A stretch of DNA of 64,000 nucleotides from Actinomycetospora termitidis (lineage in GTDB: Bacteria > Actinomycetota > Actinomycetes > Mycobacteriales > Pseudonocardiaceae), in the NCBI RefSeq assembly GCF_030286555.1, contig NZ_JASVWF010000005.1, positions 372,001-436,000 on the forward strand, in the 5' to 3' direction. This document shows, piece by piece, positions 1 to 7,802 of the stretch. Under the pieces are notes generated by a model. It was not told where the DNA came from. It saw nothing but the letters and a program-made list of their open reading frames with translations, and did not search any database. How positions within the stretch are numbered: the first letter of the stretch is position 1; every line of letters begins with the position of its first letter. Position numbers and translations under genes: made by a program.

Positions 1-252
1 GACCACGCCTGTCCGTTAGAACGATGGATGTCTTCGAAAGCCAGTCTCCTCAACATTGAAAGAAGGGCGACAACACGAATCAGATGCTTTGCTAGCGAGC
101 CGTCCGAAGATTAGGAGAGAGCCGCTACAGTCGACCCATACAACCCAGGCCGAAGCCTTACTCTGGCCACCTACTCGATAGCTCGCGCCCAGCAAGCCGT
201 ACTTGCACATCGCATATGTCTGATTTACCCCAAGACGGTAGAGCGCGACTTC
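1..252. other. Low-GC edge segment with no convincing gene
   Basis: This stretch is visibly poorer in G and C (near 50%) than the rest of the window. Its only open frame of any size is 64 codons on the minus strand (16-210) and resembles nothing I recognise. The compositional break continues slightly into the 3' end of the flavin monooxygenase. It may be the border of a foreign insertion lying to the left, but no terminal repeats, target duplication or transposase fragment can be seen. Confidence 0.45.
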
Positions 253-1878
253 TTAACCGAATTGCATTGAGCTTGCCTTATGCCGTTGCGTCTTTGTCCA
301 TCCGGGATATCCACCATCTGCTTCTTCACAGCAGATCCGACGGTAGCGGGCGTAGCCCCCGGCGTAGGGCAGGAAGACCCGGGCCTTCCCGGGCACGTTC
401 GCGCCGAGGTACCAGGAGCTCGCGGCCTGCGGCAGCAGCGTCGCGTCGGCGGCCCGGGCGACCTCGCGCGCCCAGTCCTCCTCGGCGTCGCGGGTCGGTT
501 CTGCGGTCTCGCCGGTCGACCGCAGCCGCTCGAGCAGGTCGGCGATCCAGTCGACGTGCTGCTCGATGGCGGTCGGCATGTTCGTCAGGACGGAGGGGCT
601 GCCCGGGCCGGTGATCGTGAACAGGTCCGGGAAGCCGGCGATGCCGAGCCCGAGGTGGGTGTGCGGCCCGTCGCGCCACGCCTCCCGCAACGAGCGGCCG
701 TCCCGCCCGCGGATGTCGAAGGACAGCAGCGGACCCGTCAGCGCGTCGAACCCGGTGGCGAACACCAGCACGTCCAGCGGGTGCTCGGCCCCGGACTCCA
801 GCCGGACGCCGCCCGGCGTGATCGCGGCGATCGGGTCCGCCTTCACGTCGACGAGGGAGACGTTCGGCCGGTTGTAGGTCTCGAAGTAGTGCGTGTCGAT
901 CGGCGGGCGCTTCGTCGCGAAGGGATGGTCGCGCGGGGTGAGCGTCTCCGCGGTCGCCGGGTCGTCGACGATCTCGGCGATCTTGTCGCGCAGGAAGTCG
1001 GACGTGACCTCGTTGACCGCCGGATCGGTGAGCACGTCCTTGACCGCGGCGCGGAACCGCAGGCCGCCGCGCTCCCACGCCGCCTCGTACAGCTCGCGCC
1101 GCCGGTCGGCGGGCAGGTCGAGCACGTCCACGTCGGAGAGGACGAACGGATGCCCGTTCGTCGACCCCTGCTGGACCCGGCGGATCGCGGGGTAGTCGGC
1201 CTTCGTCGCCGCCATCTCGTCCTCGGACAGCGGCGCGTTGCGGGCCGGGATCGAGTAGTTCGCGGTGCGCTGGAAGACGGTCAGGTGCCCGGCCTGCTCG
1301 GCGAGCACGGGGATCGCCTGGATGCCGGTCGAGCCGGTGCCGATCACCCCGACCCGCTTCCCGGCCACGTCGACGCCGTCGTGCGGCCAGTGGCCGGTGT
1401 GGTGCCACTCGCCGGCGAAGTCGTCGAGCCCCGGGATGTCGGGCACGTTCGCGGTCGACAGGCAGCCGACCGCCGTGACCAGCCAGCGGCAGCGTCGGGA
1501 CGAGCCGTCCTCGGAGGTGACCGTCCACCCCGTGCCGTCCCACGCGGCCACCGACACCCGCACCCCGAGGGCGATGTCGCGGCGCAGGTCGTAGCGGTCG
1601 GCGACGTGCTCGAGGTACCCGCGGATCTCCTCCTGGCCCGGGTAGCGCTCCGACCAGCGCCACTCCTGCTCGAGCTCGGGATCGAACGAGTAGCAGTAGT
1701 AGTAGCTCTCGGAGTCGCACCGCGCGCCCGGGTAACGGTTCCAGTACCAGGTGCCGCCGACCCCGTCCGCCTGCTCCAGGACCTGCACGGAGAACCCCCG
1801 CGACCGCAGGCGGTGCAGCGCGTACAGGCCGGAGAACCCGGCGCCGATCACGATCACGTCGGTGTCCGGCTCACCCAT
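253..1878 (-). CDS. Flavin-containing Baeyer-Villiger-type monooxygenase
   Basis: A predicted FAD- and NADPH-dependent cytosolic monooxygenase of 541 residues, the usual size for type I Baeyer-Villiger enzymes. An FAD-binding GAGFSG motif lies at about residues 12-17. The class fingerprint FAGEWHHTGHWP is at about 154-165, and an NADPH-binding GTGSTG is at about 180-185. Such enzymes insert oxygen next to a ketone carbonyl; the substrate cannot be read here. I start at the ATG at 1878 because the longer frame adds 14 residues before the nucleotide-binding strand without homology. The last dozen residues after GYPGW run into low-GC DNA and may be a recently acquired tail. The next gene is divergent, 62 bp away. 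Confidence 0.9.
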   Translation of the reverse strand: MGEPDTDVIVIGAGFSGLYALHRLRSRGFSVQVLEQADGVGGTWYWNRYPGARCDSESYYYCYSFDPELEQEWRWSERYPGQEEIRGYLEHVADRYDLRRDIALGVRVSVAAWDGTGWTVTSEDGSSRRCRWLVTAVGCLSTANVPDIPGLDDFAGEWHHTGHWPHDGVDVAGKRVGVIGTGSTGIQAIPVLAEQAGHLTVFQRTANYSIPARNAPLSEDEMAATKADYPAIRRVQQGSTNGHPFVLSDVDVLDLPADRRRELYEAAWERGGLRFRAAVKDVLTDPAVNEVTSDFLRDKIAEIVDDPATAETLTPRDHPFATKRPPIDTHYFETYNRPNVSLVDVKADPIAAITPGGVRLESGAEHPLDVLVFATGFDALTGPLLSFDIRGRDGRSLREAWRDGPHTHLGLGIAGFPDLFTITGPGSPSVLTNMPTAIEQHVDWIADLLERLRSTGETAEPTRDAEEDWAREVARAADATLLPQAASSWYLGANVPGKARVFLPYAGGYARYRRICCEEADGGYPGWTKTQRHKASSMQFG

Positions 1879-1940
1879 ACCCAGCAGCATCACCCGGTGC
1901 GCGGTGCAACGCCACCGCACTGCGCGGGGTTCCGGGGGAC

Positions 1941-2615
1941 ATGACCGACGACCTCGGGACGCGCCTCGACGACCAGGGCTTCGCGACGATGCCCGGACTG
2001 CTGGACCCGGCCGCGTGCCGGGAGCTGATCGGCATGTTCGACGACGACGGGCGCTTCCGCTCGACGATCACCATGGCCCGGCACGCGTTCGGCGAGGGCA
2101 GCTACCGCTACTTCGCCGACCCGCTCCCCGAGCCGGTGGCCCGGCTCCGTCGCGACCTCTACCCGCCGTTGGCGCGGATCGCGAACCGGTGGGCCGCGGT
2201 GCTCGGAGAGGCCTCCGTCCCGGACACCCACGCCGAGTACCGGGAGCGATGCGCGGCCGCGGGCCAGACGAAGCCGACCCCGCTGCTGCTGCGCTACGGG
2301 CCGTCGGGCTACAACTGCCTGCACCAGGACGTGTACGGCGACCTGGTCTTCCCGCTGCAGGTCCTGGTGATGCTCTCCGAGCCCGACGTCGACTTCACCG
2401 GCGGCGAGAGCGTGTTCGTCGAGCAGCGGCCGCGCCAGCAGTCCCGGGCCGCGGTCGCGCGGCCCGGGCGCGGCGACGCGATCGTCTTCCCGGTCCACCA
2501 CCGCCCCCGCCGCGGGGCTCGCGGGTACCACCGGGTGCAGATGCGCCACGGGGTGTCGACGGTGCACTCGGGCTCGCGCCACGTCCTCGGGATCATCTTC
2601 CACGACGCTCGTTAG
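1941..2615 (+). CDS. 2-oxoglutarate/Fe(II)-dependent oxygenase
   Basis: A 224-residue protein with the facial-triad pattern of 2OG-Fe(II) oxygenases: HQD at 128-130, a distal histidine in the MRHGVS segment near residue 203, and an arginine near 213 suited to binding the 2-oxoglutarate carboxylate. The surrounding strands (PLQVLVMLSEP, GDAIVFP) fit the double-stranded beta-helix core. Family members hydroxylate small molecules, amino-acid side chains or nucleic acids, and the substrate is unknown here. It is followed 9 bp later by an aminotransferase on the same strand, so the two may be co-transcribed and act on one amino-acid-like compound, which is inference. Confidence 0.8.
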   Translation: MTDDLGTRLDDQGFATMPGLLDPAACRELIGMFDDDGRFRSTITMARHAFGEGSYRYFADPLPEPVARLRRDLYPPLARIANRWAAVLGEASVPDTHAEYRERCAAAGQTKPTPLLLRYGPSGYNCLHQDVYGDLVFPLQVLVMLSEPDVDFTGGESVFVEQRPRQQSRAAVARPGRGDAIVFPVHHRPRRGARGYHRVQMRHGVSTVHSGSRHVLGIIFHDAR

Positions 2616-2624
2616 CCTGGGCCG

Positions 2625-3767
2625 GTGCGCCTGTCCCACCGAGTCGCCGCCGGGGTCGACTCCCCGATGGCCGCGGCCTACGACTCGGTGACGACGGCGG
2701 GTGGGCGACGGCCCCTGCTCGACCTCGCCCGTGCCGCACCCGCGTACCCGCCGGCGGCGGAGGTCGTGCAGCACGTCGCGACGGTGGCCTCGGACGCGCG
2801 CTACGCCGCGCAGGCCGGGCTGCCGCACCTGCGGGAGGCCTTCGCCGCGGACCTGCGCACCGACCACGGCGGGGACGTGACCGCGGACGACCTCGTCGTC
2901 ACCGCCGGGTGCAACCAGGCGTTCTGCCTCGTCGCGGACGCGCTGTGCGGGCCGGGCGACGAGGTGGTCACGCCGCGCCCGACGTACTTCAACCACACGA
3001 TGTGGCTCCGCATGCGCGGGGTCGAGCCGGTGATCCTGGAGCCGGACGCCTCGTGGGTCCCGCGCGCCGCGGACGCCGAGGCGCTGATCTCGGAGCGCAC
3101 CCGCGCGATCGTCCTGGTGACTCCCGGCAACCCGAGCGGCGTCGAGGTCCCACCCGACGAGCTCGCCGCCTTCGCCGACCTGGCCCGCCGTCACGACCTC
3201 GCCCTGGTCCTCGACGAGACCTACCGCGCCTTCCGTGCGACGCCTGCGCACGCGCTGTACTCCGCGCCGGACTGGCGCGACACCGTCGTCACCCTGCACA
3301 GCTTCTCCAAGGACCTGGCGCTCGCGGGCTACCGCGTCGGCGCGCTGGTCGGGGGCGAGGCGTTGCGACGTCAGGCGCTCAAGCTGCTCGACTGCGTGGC
3401 GATCGGCGCGCCGCGGGTGGGGCAGGAGGCCGCGTGGGCGGGGCTGACGAAAGCGCAGGCGTGGCGGGCGGAGCGCGCGGCCGAGGTCGCGGCCCGGCGG
3501 GAGGCGTTCGCCGACGCGATGGCCGCGCGGCCGGGCGGGTTCGAGGTCCTGGCGCTCGGCGGGTTCTTCGCGTGGGTCCGCCACCCGCGCCGGGACCTGC
3601 CCACACCCGACGTCGTGAAGAGGCTGCTGACCGAGCAGGACGTGCTCGTCATGGCGGGCACGGACTTCCAGGCGGTGGACGACGGAGCGCTGCGCGTCAG
3701 CGTCGGAAATCTCGCGGGCGACGACCTCGACGAGCTCCTCGACCGCTGGCAGGAGTTCGGCGGGTAG
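2625..3767 (+). CDS. PLP-dependent class I/II aminotransferase
   Basis: A 380-residue fold-type I aminotransferase starting at GTG. It shows PGNPSG at 167-172, DETY at 197-200, and SFSKDL with the Schiff-base lysine at about 229, all in the expected order. An aromatic residue in the PTYFNHT segment near 120 fits cofactor stacking. The amino donor and acceptor cannot be deduced. The gene lies just behind the 2OG oxygenase and converges on a membrane-protein gene, with 6 bp between the stops. A downstream ATG at codon 15 is possible, but the GTG keeps the usual N-terminal helix. Confidence 0.88.
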   Translation: MRLSHRVAAGVDSPMAAAYDSVTTAGGRRPLLDLARAAPAYPPAAEVVQHVATVASDARYAAQAGLPHLREAFAADLRTDHGGDVTADDLVVTAGCNQAFCLVADALCGPGDEVVTPRPTYFNHTMWLRMRGVEPVILEPDASWVPRAADAEALISERTRAIVLVTPGNPSGVEVPPDELAAFADLARRHDLALVLDETYRAFRATPAHALYSAPDWRDTVVTLHSFSKDLALAGYRVGALVGGEALRRQALKLLDCVAIGAPRVGQEAAWAGLTKAQAWRAERAAEVAARREAFADAMAARPGGFEVLALGGFFAWVRHPRRDLPTPDVVKRLLTEQDVLVMAGTDFQAVDDGALRVSVGNLAGDDLDELLDRWQEFGG

Positions 3768-3773
3768 CGCACG

Positions 3774-4280
3774 TCAGCCGCCCTCCAGCACCAGCCGCAG
3801 CAGCACGACGACGAGGCCCACGCCGAACGCCCCGACCGCGCCCAGCAGCACGCCCCACCACCGGCGCAGCGCCCGCCACCCGCCGACCGCGCCGAGCGCG
3901 ATCAGCACCACCCAGCTCAGGTCGATCGTGAGGTGCGCCGACTCCTCCGGGCCCAGCGGCCCCATGAACCCGGTCGCGGCGACGACGGCGACCACCACGA
4001 GCGGCATGACCCCCGGCAGGAGGTACTGCGCGGCGTGCACGGTCAGCCCGAGCAGCCGCCGTCCCGAGGGCAGGGCGTGATCGGCGTGCACGGCCTTCAG
4101 CGCGGTCGCGAACAGGTGGGCCGCGAAGGTCGCGACGAGCGGGCCGAGGCTCAGCGACAGGACGTCGCCGAAGTCGGTGAGGCCGCGGTCGATCGCCAGG
4201 GCCAGCACGGTCATCATCACGACCGTGCTGTTGACCGCCGGCTCCACGTCGAGCGCGAGCCGGCGCTCCGTCGTCGTCAT
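3774..4280 (-). CDS. Small multi-pass membrane protein of unknown function
   Basis: This 168-residue protein has about four hydrophobic segments, roughly at residues 18-30, 44-60, 85-105 and 118-165, separated by short charged loops such as RGLTDFGD and RALRRWW. I recognise no enzymatic motif. It follows the 3-hydroxyacyl-CoA dehydrogenase gene by 26 bp on the same strand and probably shares its transcript, which does not by itself define a role. The coding style matches its neighbours, so I consider it real but functionally unassigned. Confidence 0.65.
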   Translation of the reverse strand: MTTTERRLALDVEPAVNSTVVMMTVLALAIDRGLTDFGDVLSLSLGPLVATFAAHLFATALKAVHADHALPSGRRLLGLTVHAAQYLLPGVMPLVVVAVVAATGFMGPLGPEESAHLTIDLSWVVLIALGAVGGWRALRRWWGVLLGAVGAFGVGLVVVLLRLVLEGG

Positions 4281-4306
4281 GCCCGGACGCTAGCCAGGCC
4301 GCACCC

Positions 4307-5161
4307 TCATTCCCAGCTGTGGAAGCCCTGCCCCGACTTCCGGCCGAGCTCGCCGCGCTCCACCTTGTCGCGTAGCAGCTGCGGCGGGCTGAACCGCTCC
4401 CCCAGCTCAGTCGCGAGGTGCTCGGCGATCGCGAGCCGCACGTCCAGGCCGACGACGTCGGTGAGCTTCAGCGGGCCCATCGGCCAGCGGTAGCCCAGTT
4501 CCATCCCGGTGTCGATGTCCTCGGCGCTCGCCACGCCCTCCTCGACCATCCGGATCGCCTCCAGCCCGACGACCAGCCCGAGCCGCGAGGTCGCGAAGCC
4601 CGGCGAGTCGTCGACGACGATCGGCGTCTTACCGAGGTCGCCCACCCACTCGCGGGCGAGGTCGACCGTCGCGTCCGAGGTCTGCTGCGTCCGGATCAGC
4701 TCGACGAGCTTCTGCGCGGGCACCGGGTTGAAGAAGTGCATCCCGATGACCCGCTCCGCCGGCAGCTCCGCCCCGATCGCCGCGACCGACAGCGACGACG
4801 TGTTGGACGCCAGGACCGCGTCCGGGCACTGCCGCGCCACGTCCCCGAGGATCTGCTGCTTCAGGTCGATCCGCTCCGGGACCGCCTCGACGACGAGGCC
4901 GGCGTCGGCCGGCAGCTCCCCGGCGCCGACGACGAAGACCGCCCGCTCCAGCAGCGAGTCGACGGTCGCCCCCTCGGGCAGCTTTCCGCGGTCCGCGGCC
5001 CCCTGCAGGCTCGTCCCGACGGCGGCCCGGGCCGCCGCGGCGCGCTCGTCGTCGCTCTCCACGACGGCCAGCCGGGCCGCACCCGCCGTCAGGAGGACGT
5101 GGGCGATCCCCGCCCCCATCGTGCCGCCACCGATCACGCCGACGCTCTCGGGAATCGTCAT
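4307..5161 (-). CDS. 3-hydroxyacyl-CoA dehydrogenase (3-hydroxybutyryl-CoA type)
   Basis: A 284-residue NAD(P)-dependent enzyme that oxidises 3-hydroxyacyl-CoA to 3-oxoacyl-CoA. It has the N-terminal Rossmann motif GGGTMG at about 11-16, SNTSSLS, the catalytic GMHFFNPVP segment carrying the conserved histidine, and a helical C-terminal dimerisation domain, as in PaaH, FadB2 and Hbd. I chose the ATG at 5161, immediately before the nucleotide-binding strand. Upstream is a palindromic promoter region shared with a DUF1761 gene. The phenylacetate operon lies 1.3 kb away, so this could be the PaaH step of that pathway, but it could equally serve short-chain beta-oxidation or polyhydroxyalkanoate metabolism. 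Confidence 0.9.
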   Translation of the reverse strand: MTIPESVGVIGGGTMGAGIAHVLLTAGAARLAVVESDDERAAAARAAVGTSLQGAADRGKLPEGATVDSLLERAVFVVGAGELPADAGLVVEAVPERIDLKQQILGDVARQCPDAVLASNTSSLSVAAIGAELPAERVIGMHFFNPVPAQKLVELIRTQQTSDATVDLAREWVGDLGKTPIVVDDSPGFATSRLGLVVGLEAIRMVEEGVASAEDIDTGMELGYRWPMGPLKLTDVVGLDVRLAIAEHLATELGERFSPPQLLRDKVERGELGRKSGQGFHSWE

Positions 5162-5204
5162 GGGGGCACCTTGGCGCAGATGCTCGGGTCGAGCTGAACG
5201 AGAC

Positions 5205-5233
5205 TTGTCAGTTCCGGAACTGAAGAGTATCGT
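5205..5233 (+). promoter_or_regulatory. Promoter with 16-bp palindromic operator
   Basis: A -35-like TTGTCA (5205-5210) and a -10-like TATCGT (5228-5233) are 17 bp apart, 54 bp before the DUF1761 start. The perfect palindrome TCAGTTCCGGAACTGA (5208-5223) covers the -35 end and the spacer, which is where a repressor would block polymerase. The site also sits between the divergent dehydrogenase and DUF1761 genes. A TetR-family protein is a plausible ligand, and one is encoded at 5769; that pairing is inference. Confidence 0.5.
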
Positions 5234-5286
5234 TACTGGCATCGCAGCCGCCGCCGGCCCGCTGCCGAAGGGGAAGAGGAATCCTC

Positions 5287-5700
5287 ATGTTCGCCGCGTT
5301 CGCGCAGATCAACTGGCTCGCCGTCGTCATCGCCACCGTGGCCTCGGCCGTCCTCGGTGGGCTGTACTTCGGCGCCGTGGTCGGCAAGCAGTACCTGCGG
5401 GTGCTGGGCCGCGAGGGCCAGGAGGCGCCGAAGCCGACCCCGGTCGCCGCGGTCGGCCCGCTCCTCTGCGGCTTCCTGGTCGTCCTCGCGAGCGCGGTGC
5501 TCGTCGCCGCGCTGGGGCTGAGCACCGTGGGCGACGCGGTCGCCTTCGGGCTCGTCGTCGGGATCGGCTACCTGCTCGCGATGACCCTGCAGACCGCGAT
5601 CAACCCGAACTTCCCGCACCCGCTGCGCTACACCGCCCTCAACGCCCCCTACTTCCTGGTGACGAGCCTCGTCACCAGCGTGCTGCTCGTCCTGGTCTGA
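5287..5700 (+). CDS. DUF1761-family membrane protein
   Basis: A 137-residue protein with four predicted membrane helices, at about 8-28, 58-78, 83-103 and 115-135. The overall pattern, with an early INWLAV helix, a GALYFG-like glycine-rich turn (here GGLYFG) and a C-terminal NAPYFLVTS helix, is that of the DUF1761 family. The function of the family is not known. It has its own promoter and is followed by a strong hairpin, so it appears to be transcribed alone. Confidence 0.75.
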   Translation: MFAAFAQINWLAVVIATVASAVLGGLYFGAVVGKQYLRVLGREGQEAPKPTPVAAVGPLLCGFLVVLASAVLVAALGLSTVGDAVAFGLVVGIGYLLAMTLQTAINPNFPHPLRYTALNAPYFLVTSLVTSVLLVLV

Positions 5701-5707
5701 GATCGAC

Positions 5708-5747
5708 CGCCGCGAGGCCCCGGCTCCCGCGCCGGGGCCTCGCGGCG
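5708..5747 (+). terminator. Perfect 16-bp stem terminator-like hairpin
   Basis: The arms at 5708-5723 and 5732-5747 pair perfectly (CGCCGCGAGGCCCCGG and its complement) around an 8-nt loop. It lies 8 bp after the DUF1761 stop. No U-tract follows, which is common for actinobacterial terminators. It separates the DUF1761 gene from the TetR gene. Confidence 0.7.
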
Positions 5748-5768
5748 TCCGGAGGAGGATGACCCGCG

Positions 5769-6386
5769 ATGACCGACGAACCCGCGCCGCGCTCCCGCGG
5801 CGGGCGTCCGCGCGACGCGACCCGCGACGCCGCGATCCTGACGGCGACGCTCGAGGTCCTCGCCGAGCACGGCTACGAGCGGATGACGATGGACCAGGTC
5901 GCCCGCCGCGCCGGCGCGGGCAAGGCCACCCTGTACCGCCGCTGGCCGTCGAAGGCCGACCTCGTCGTGCAGGCGGTCGCGCAGTTCGACCGGATGCCGA
6001 CGCTCGGGGAACTGCCCGACACCGGCGACCTGCGCGGGGACCTGCTGGCCCTCATGCGCCCGCAGTCCGCGGAGGACGAGCACCGCACGCTCGCGCTCGC
6101 CTCCGGGATGGCCTCCCTGCTCTCGGCCGACCCCGCCCTCGCCGACGCCGCGGGCAGCGCCCTGGTGGAGCCCTTCGTCGCGTCGCAGCGGCTGCTGATC
6201 CGGCGGGCGATCGACCGCGGGGAGGTCCGGGCGGACGTGGACGTCGAGACCGTCGCCTTCGTGACGCCGTCGATGACCGCGTTCCGCCTCATCGTGCAGC
6301 GCAAGCCGATCGACACCGACCTCCTGGCCCGCCTCGTCGACGCTGTGATCCTGCCGGCGTGTGGCCTGCGGCCAGGTGAGCACTGA
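5769..6386 (+). CDS. TetR/AcrR-family transcriptional regulator, probable phenylacetate repressor
   Basis: A 205-residue regulator with a TetR_N helix-turn-helix at about residues 18-64, where [19 protein letters not shown] is the recognition region. An all-helical ligand-binding domain follows. A GGAGG ribosome site precedes the ATG. It lies directly upstream of and codirectional with paaA. In Actinobacteria, TetR regulators commonly control paa operons through a phenylacetyl-CoA ligand, so that role is likely here but inferred from position. Its stop codon lies inside a hairpin of a repeated family (6373-6418). Confidence 0.85.
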   Translation: MTDEPAPRSRGGRPRDATRDAAILTATLEVLAEHGYERMTMDQVARRAGAGKATLYRRWPSKADLVVQAVAQFDRMPTLGELPDTGDLRGDLLALMRPQSAEDEHRTLALASGMASLLSADPALADAAGSALVEPFVASQRLLIRRAIDRGEVRADVDVETVAFVTPSMTAFRLIVQRKPIDTDLLARLVDAVILPACGLRPGEH

Positions 6387-6418
6387 GTGGGCCTATGACC
6401 CCACTGAGTGCTCACCTG
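6373..6418. repeat. Dispersed hairpin repeat, copy 1
   Basis: The arms 6373-6391 and 6400-6418 form a 19-bp stem with one mismatch (CAGGTGAGCACTGAGTGGG) and the 8-nt loop CCTATGAC. The tetR stop codon at 6384-6386 is inside the left arm. Outside the core, GTGTGGCC on the left and GGCACAC on the right can pair imperfectly. The outer 12 bases, CAGGTGAGCACT, recur in the hairpins at 41489 and 42524, while the inner part differs. It could act as a terminator between tetR and paaA. Confidence 0.75.
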
Positions 6419-6467
6419 CCGCCGGCACACCTTGCATTCTGCACCTCACGTCGGGCACCATCGGTAA

Positions 6468-6483
6468 CCGAACGAACATTCGG
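6468..6483 (+). promoter_or_regulatory. Inverted repeat in the paaA leader
   Basis: CCGAA and TTCGG flank a 6-bp spacer (CGAACA) immediately before the ribosome-binding GGGAGGG of paaA. The position suits a repressor operator that also affects translation initiation. The TetR protein just upstream is the obvious candidate to bind it. There is no direct evidence for binding. Confidence 0.35.
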
Positions 6484-6489
6484 GAGGGC

Positions 6490-7455
6490 ATGGCCGTGGA
6501 TCGCGACGAGCAGGAGCTGGCCGAGGCGTTCGACGCCACGGTGGCCGCGGAGGGCCGGATCGAGCCGCGGGACTGGATGCCCGAGGGCTACCGGAAGACG
6601 CTGATCCGGCAGATCGCGCAGCACGCGCACTCCGAGATCATCGGTATGCAGCCCGAGGGCAACTGGATTCTCCGCGCCCCCAGCCTGCGACGGAAGGCCA
6701 TCCTCCTGGCGAAGGTCCAGGACGAGGCCGGTCACGGTCTGTACCTGTACTCGGCCACCGAGACCCTCGGCGTCGACCGGACCGAGCTCACCGAGAAGCT
6801 CATCGACTCGCGGCAGAAGTACTCGTCGATCTTCAACTACCCGACGCTGACGTTCGCCGACATCGGCGTCATCGGCTGGCTCGTCGACGGCGCCGCCATC
6901 TGCAACCAGGTCCCGCTCTGCCGGTCCAGCTACGGCCCGTACGCGCGGGCGATGGTGCGGATCTGCAAGGAGGAGTCGTTCCACCAGCGCCAAGGCTTCG
7001 AGCTGCTGATGACGCTGATGGCCGGCACGGACGCGCAGCGCGAGATGGTGCAGGACGCCGTCGACCGCTGGTGGTGGCCCTCGCTGATGATGTTCGGCCC
7101 CGCCGACGGCGACTCCCCCAACACCCAGCAGTCGATGGCCTGGCGGATCAAGCGGCACACCAACGACGAGCTGCGCCAGCGCTACGTCGACATGACGGTG
7201 CCGCAGGCCGCCGCGCTCGGCGTGACGCTGCCCGACCCCGAGCTGCGCTGGAACGACGAGCGCCGGGCGCACGACTTCGGCGCGATCGACTGGGACGAGT
7301 TCACCGCCGTCGTGAAGGGCGCCGGGCCGTGCAACGCCCAGCGCCTCGCCCACCGCCGTGCCGCGCACGAGGGCGGGCAGTGGGTCCGCGACGCCGCGTC
7401 GGCGTACGCGGCGAAGCAGCAGACCCGTCGTCAGGAAGGGGAGGTGGCGGCATGA
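6490..7455 (+). CDS. paaA: 1,2-phenylacetyl-CoA epoxidase, catalytic subunit A
   Basis: This 321-residue protein is the catalytic di-iron subunit of the multicomponent oxygenase that epoxidises the ring of phenylacetyl-CoA. Ferritin-like helices carry HAHSEIIG near 45, QDEAGHG near 76 and [10 protein letters not shown] near 160, matching the metal ligands of PaaA. I use the ATG at 6490 with GGGAGGGC upstream; the frame is open further upstream, but that part covers the hairpin and promoter. The gene overlaps paaB by 4 bp (ATGA). It is the first gene of a tightly coupled paaABCDE-Z-I set, so expression is probably driven from the region 6420-6489. Confidence 0.95.
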   Translation: MAVDRDEQELAEAFDATVAAEGRIEPRDWMPEGYRKTLIRQIAQHAHSEIIGMQPEGNWILRAPSLRRKAILLAKVQDEAGHGLYLYSATETLGVDRTELTEKLIDSRQKYSSIFNYPTLTFADIGVIGWLVDGAAICNQVPLCRSSYGPYARAMVRICKEESFHQRQGFELLMTLMAGTDAQREMVQDAVDRWWWPSLMMFGPADGDSPNTQQSMAWRIKRHTNDELRQRYVDMTVPQAAALGVTLPDPELRWNDERRAHDFGAIDWDEFTAVVKGAGPCNAQRLAHRRAAHEGGQWVRDAASAYAAKQQTRRQEGEVAA

Positions 7456-7802
7456 GCATGGCCGACGACGTCACCGCGCACCCCGAGGGCGAGCCCACGA
7501 TCACCGAGGGCGTCACCCCGGACCGGACCTGGCCGCTGTACGAGGTGTTCGTCCGCGGCAAGCGCGGGCTGAACCACGTGCACGTCGGGTCGCTGCACGC
7601 GCCGGACGACCACATGGCGCTGCACAACGCCCGCAACCTCTACACGCGGCGCAACGAGGGCGTGTCGATCTGGGTCGTGCGGGCCGACGCGATCACCGCG
7701 TCGAGCCCCGACGAGAAGGACCCGTTCTTCTCGCCCTCGGCCGACAAGGTCTATCGGCACCCCACGTTCTACGCGATCCCCGAGGACGTGCCGCACCTGT
7801 GA
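7452..7802 (+). CDS. paaB: 1,2-phenylacetyl-CoA epoxidase subunit B
   Basis: A small (116-residue) structural subunit of the phenylacetyl-CoA epoxidase. The [20 protein letters not shown] segment, followed by a conserved [18 protein letters not shown] region, is typical of PaaB. PaaB bridges PaaAC dimers in characterised complexes. The start ATG overlaps the paaA stop, and its own stop overlaps the paaC GTG, so translation is coupled on both sides. Confidence 0.95.
   Translation: MSMADDVTAHPEGEPTITEGVTPDRTWPLYEVFVRGKRGLNHVHVGSLHAPDDHMALHNARNLYTRRNEGVSIWVVRADAITASSPDEKDPFFSPSADKVYRHPTFYAIPEDVPHL

Noticed and set aside
216..614. Plus-strand frame beginning in the low-GC edge
   Set aside because: From about 310 on it is antisense to the flavin monooxygenase and becomes an arginine-rich shadow. 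The short low-GC part alone is not enough to call a gene fragment.
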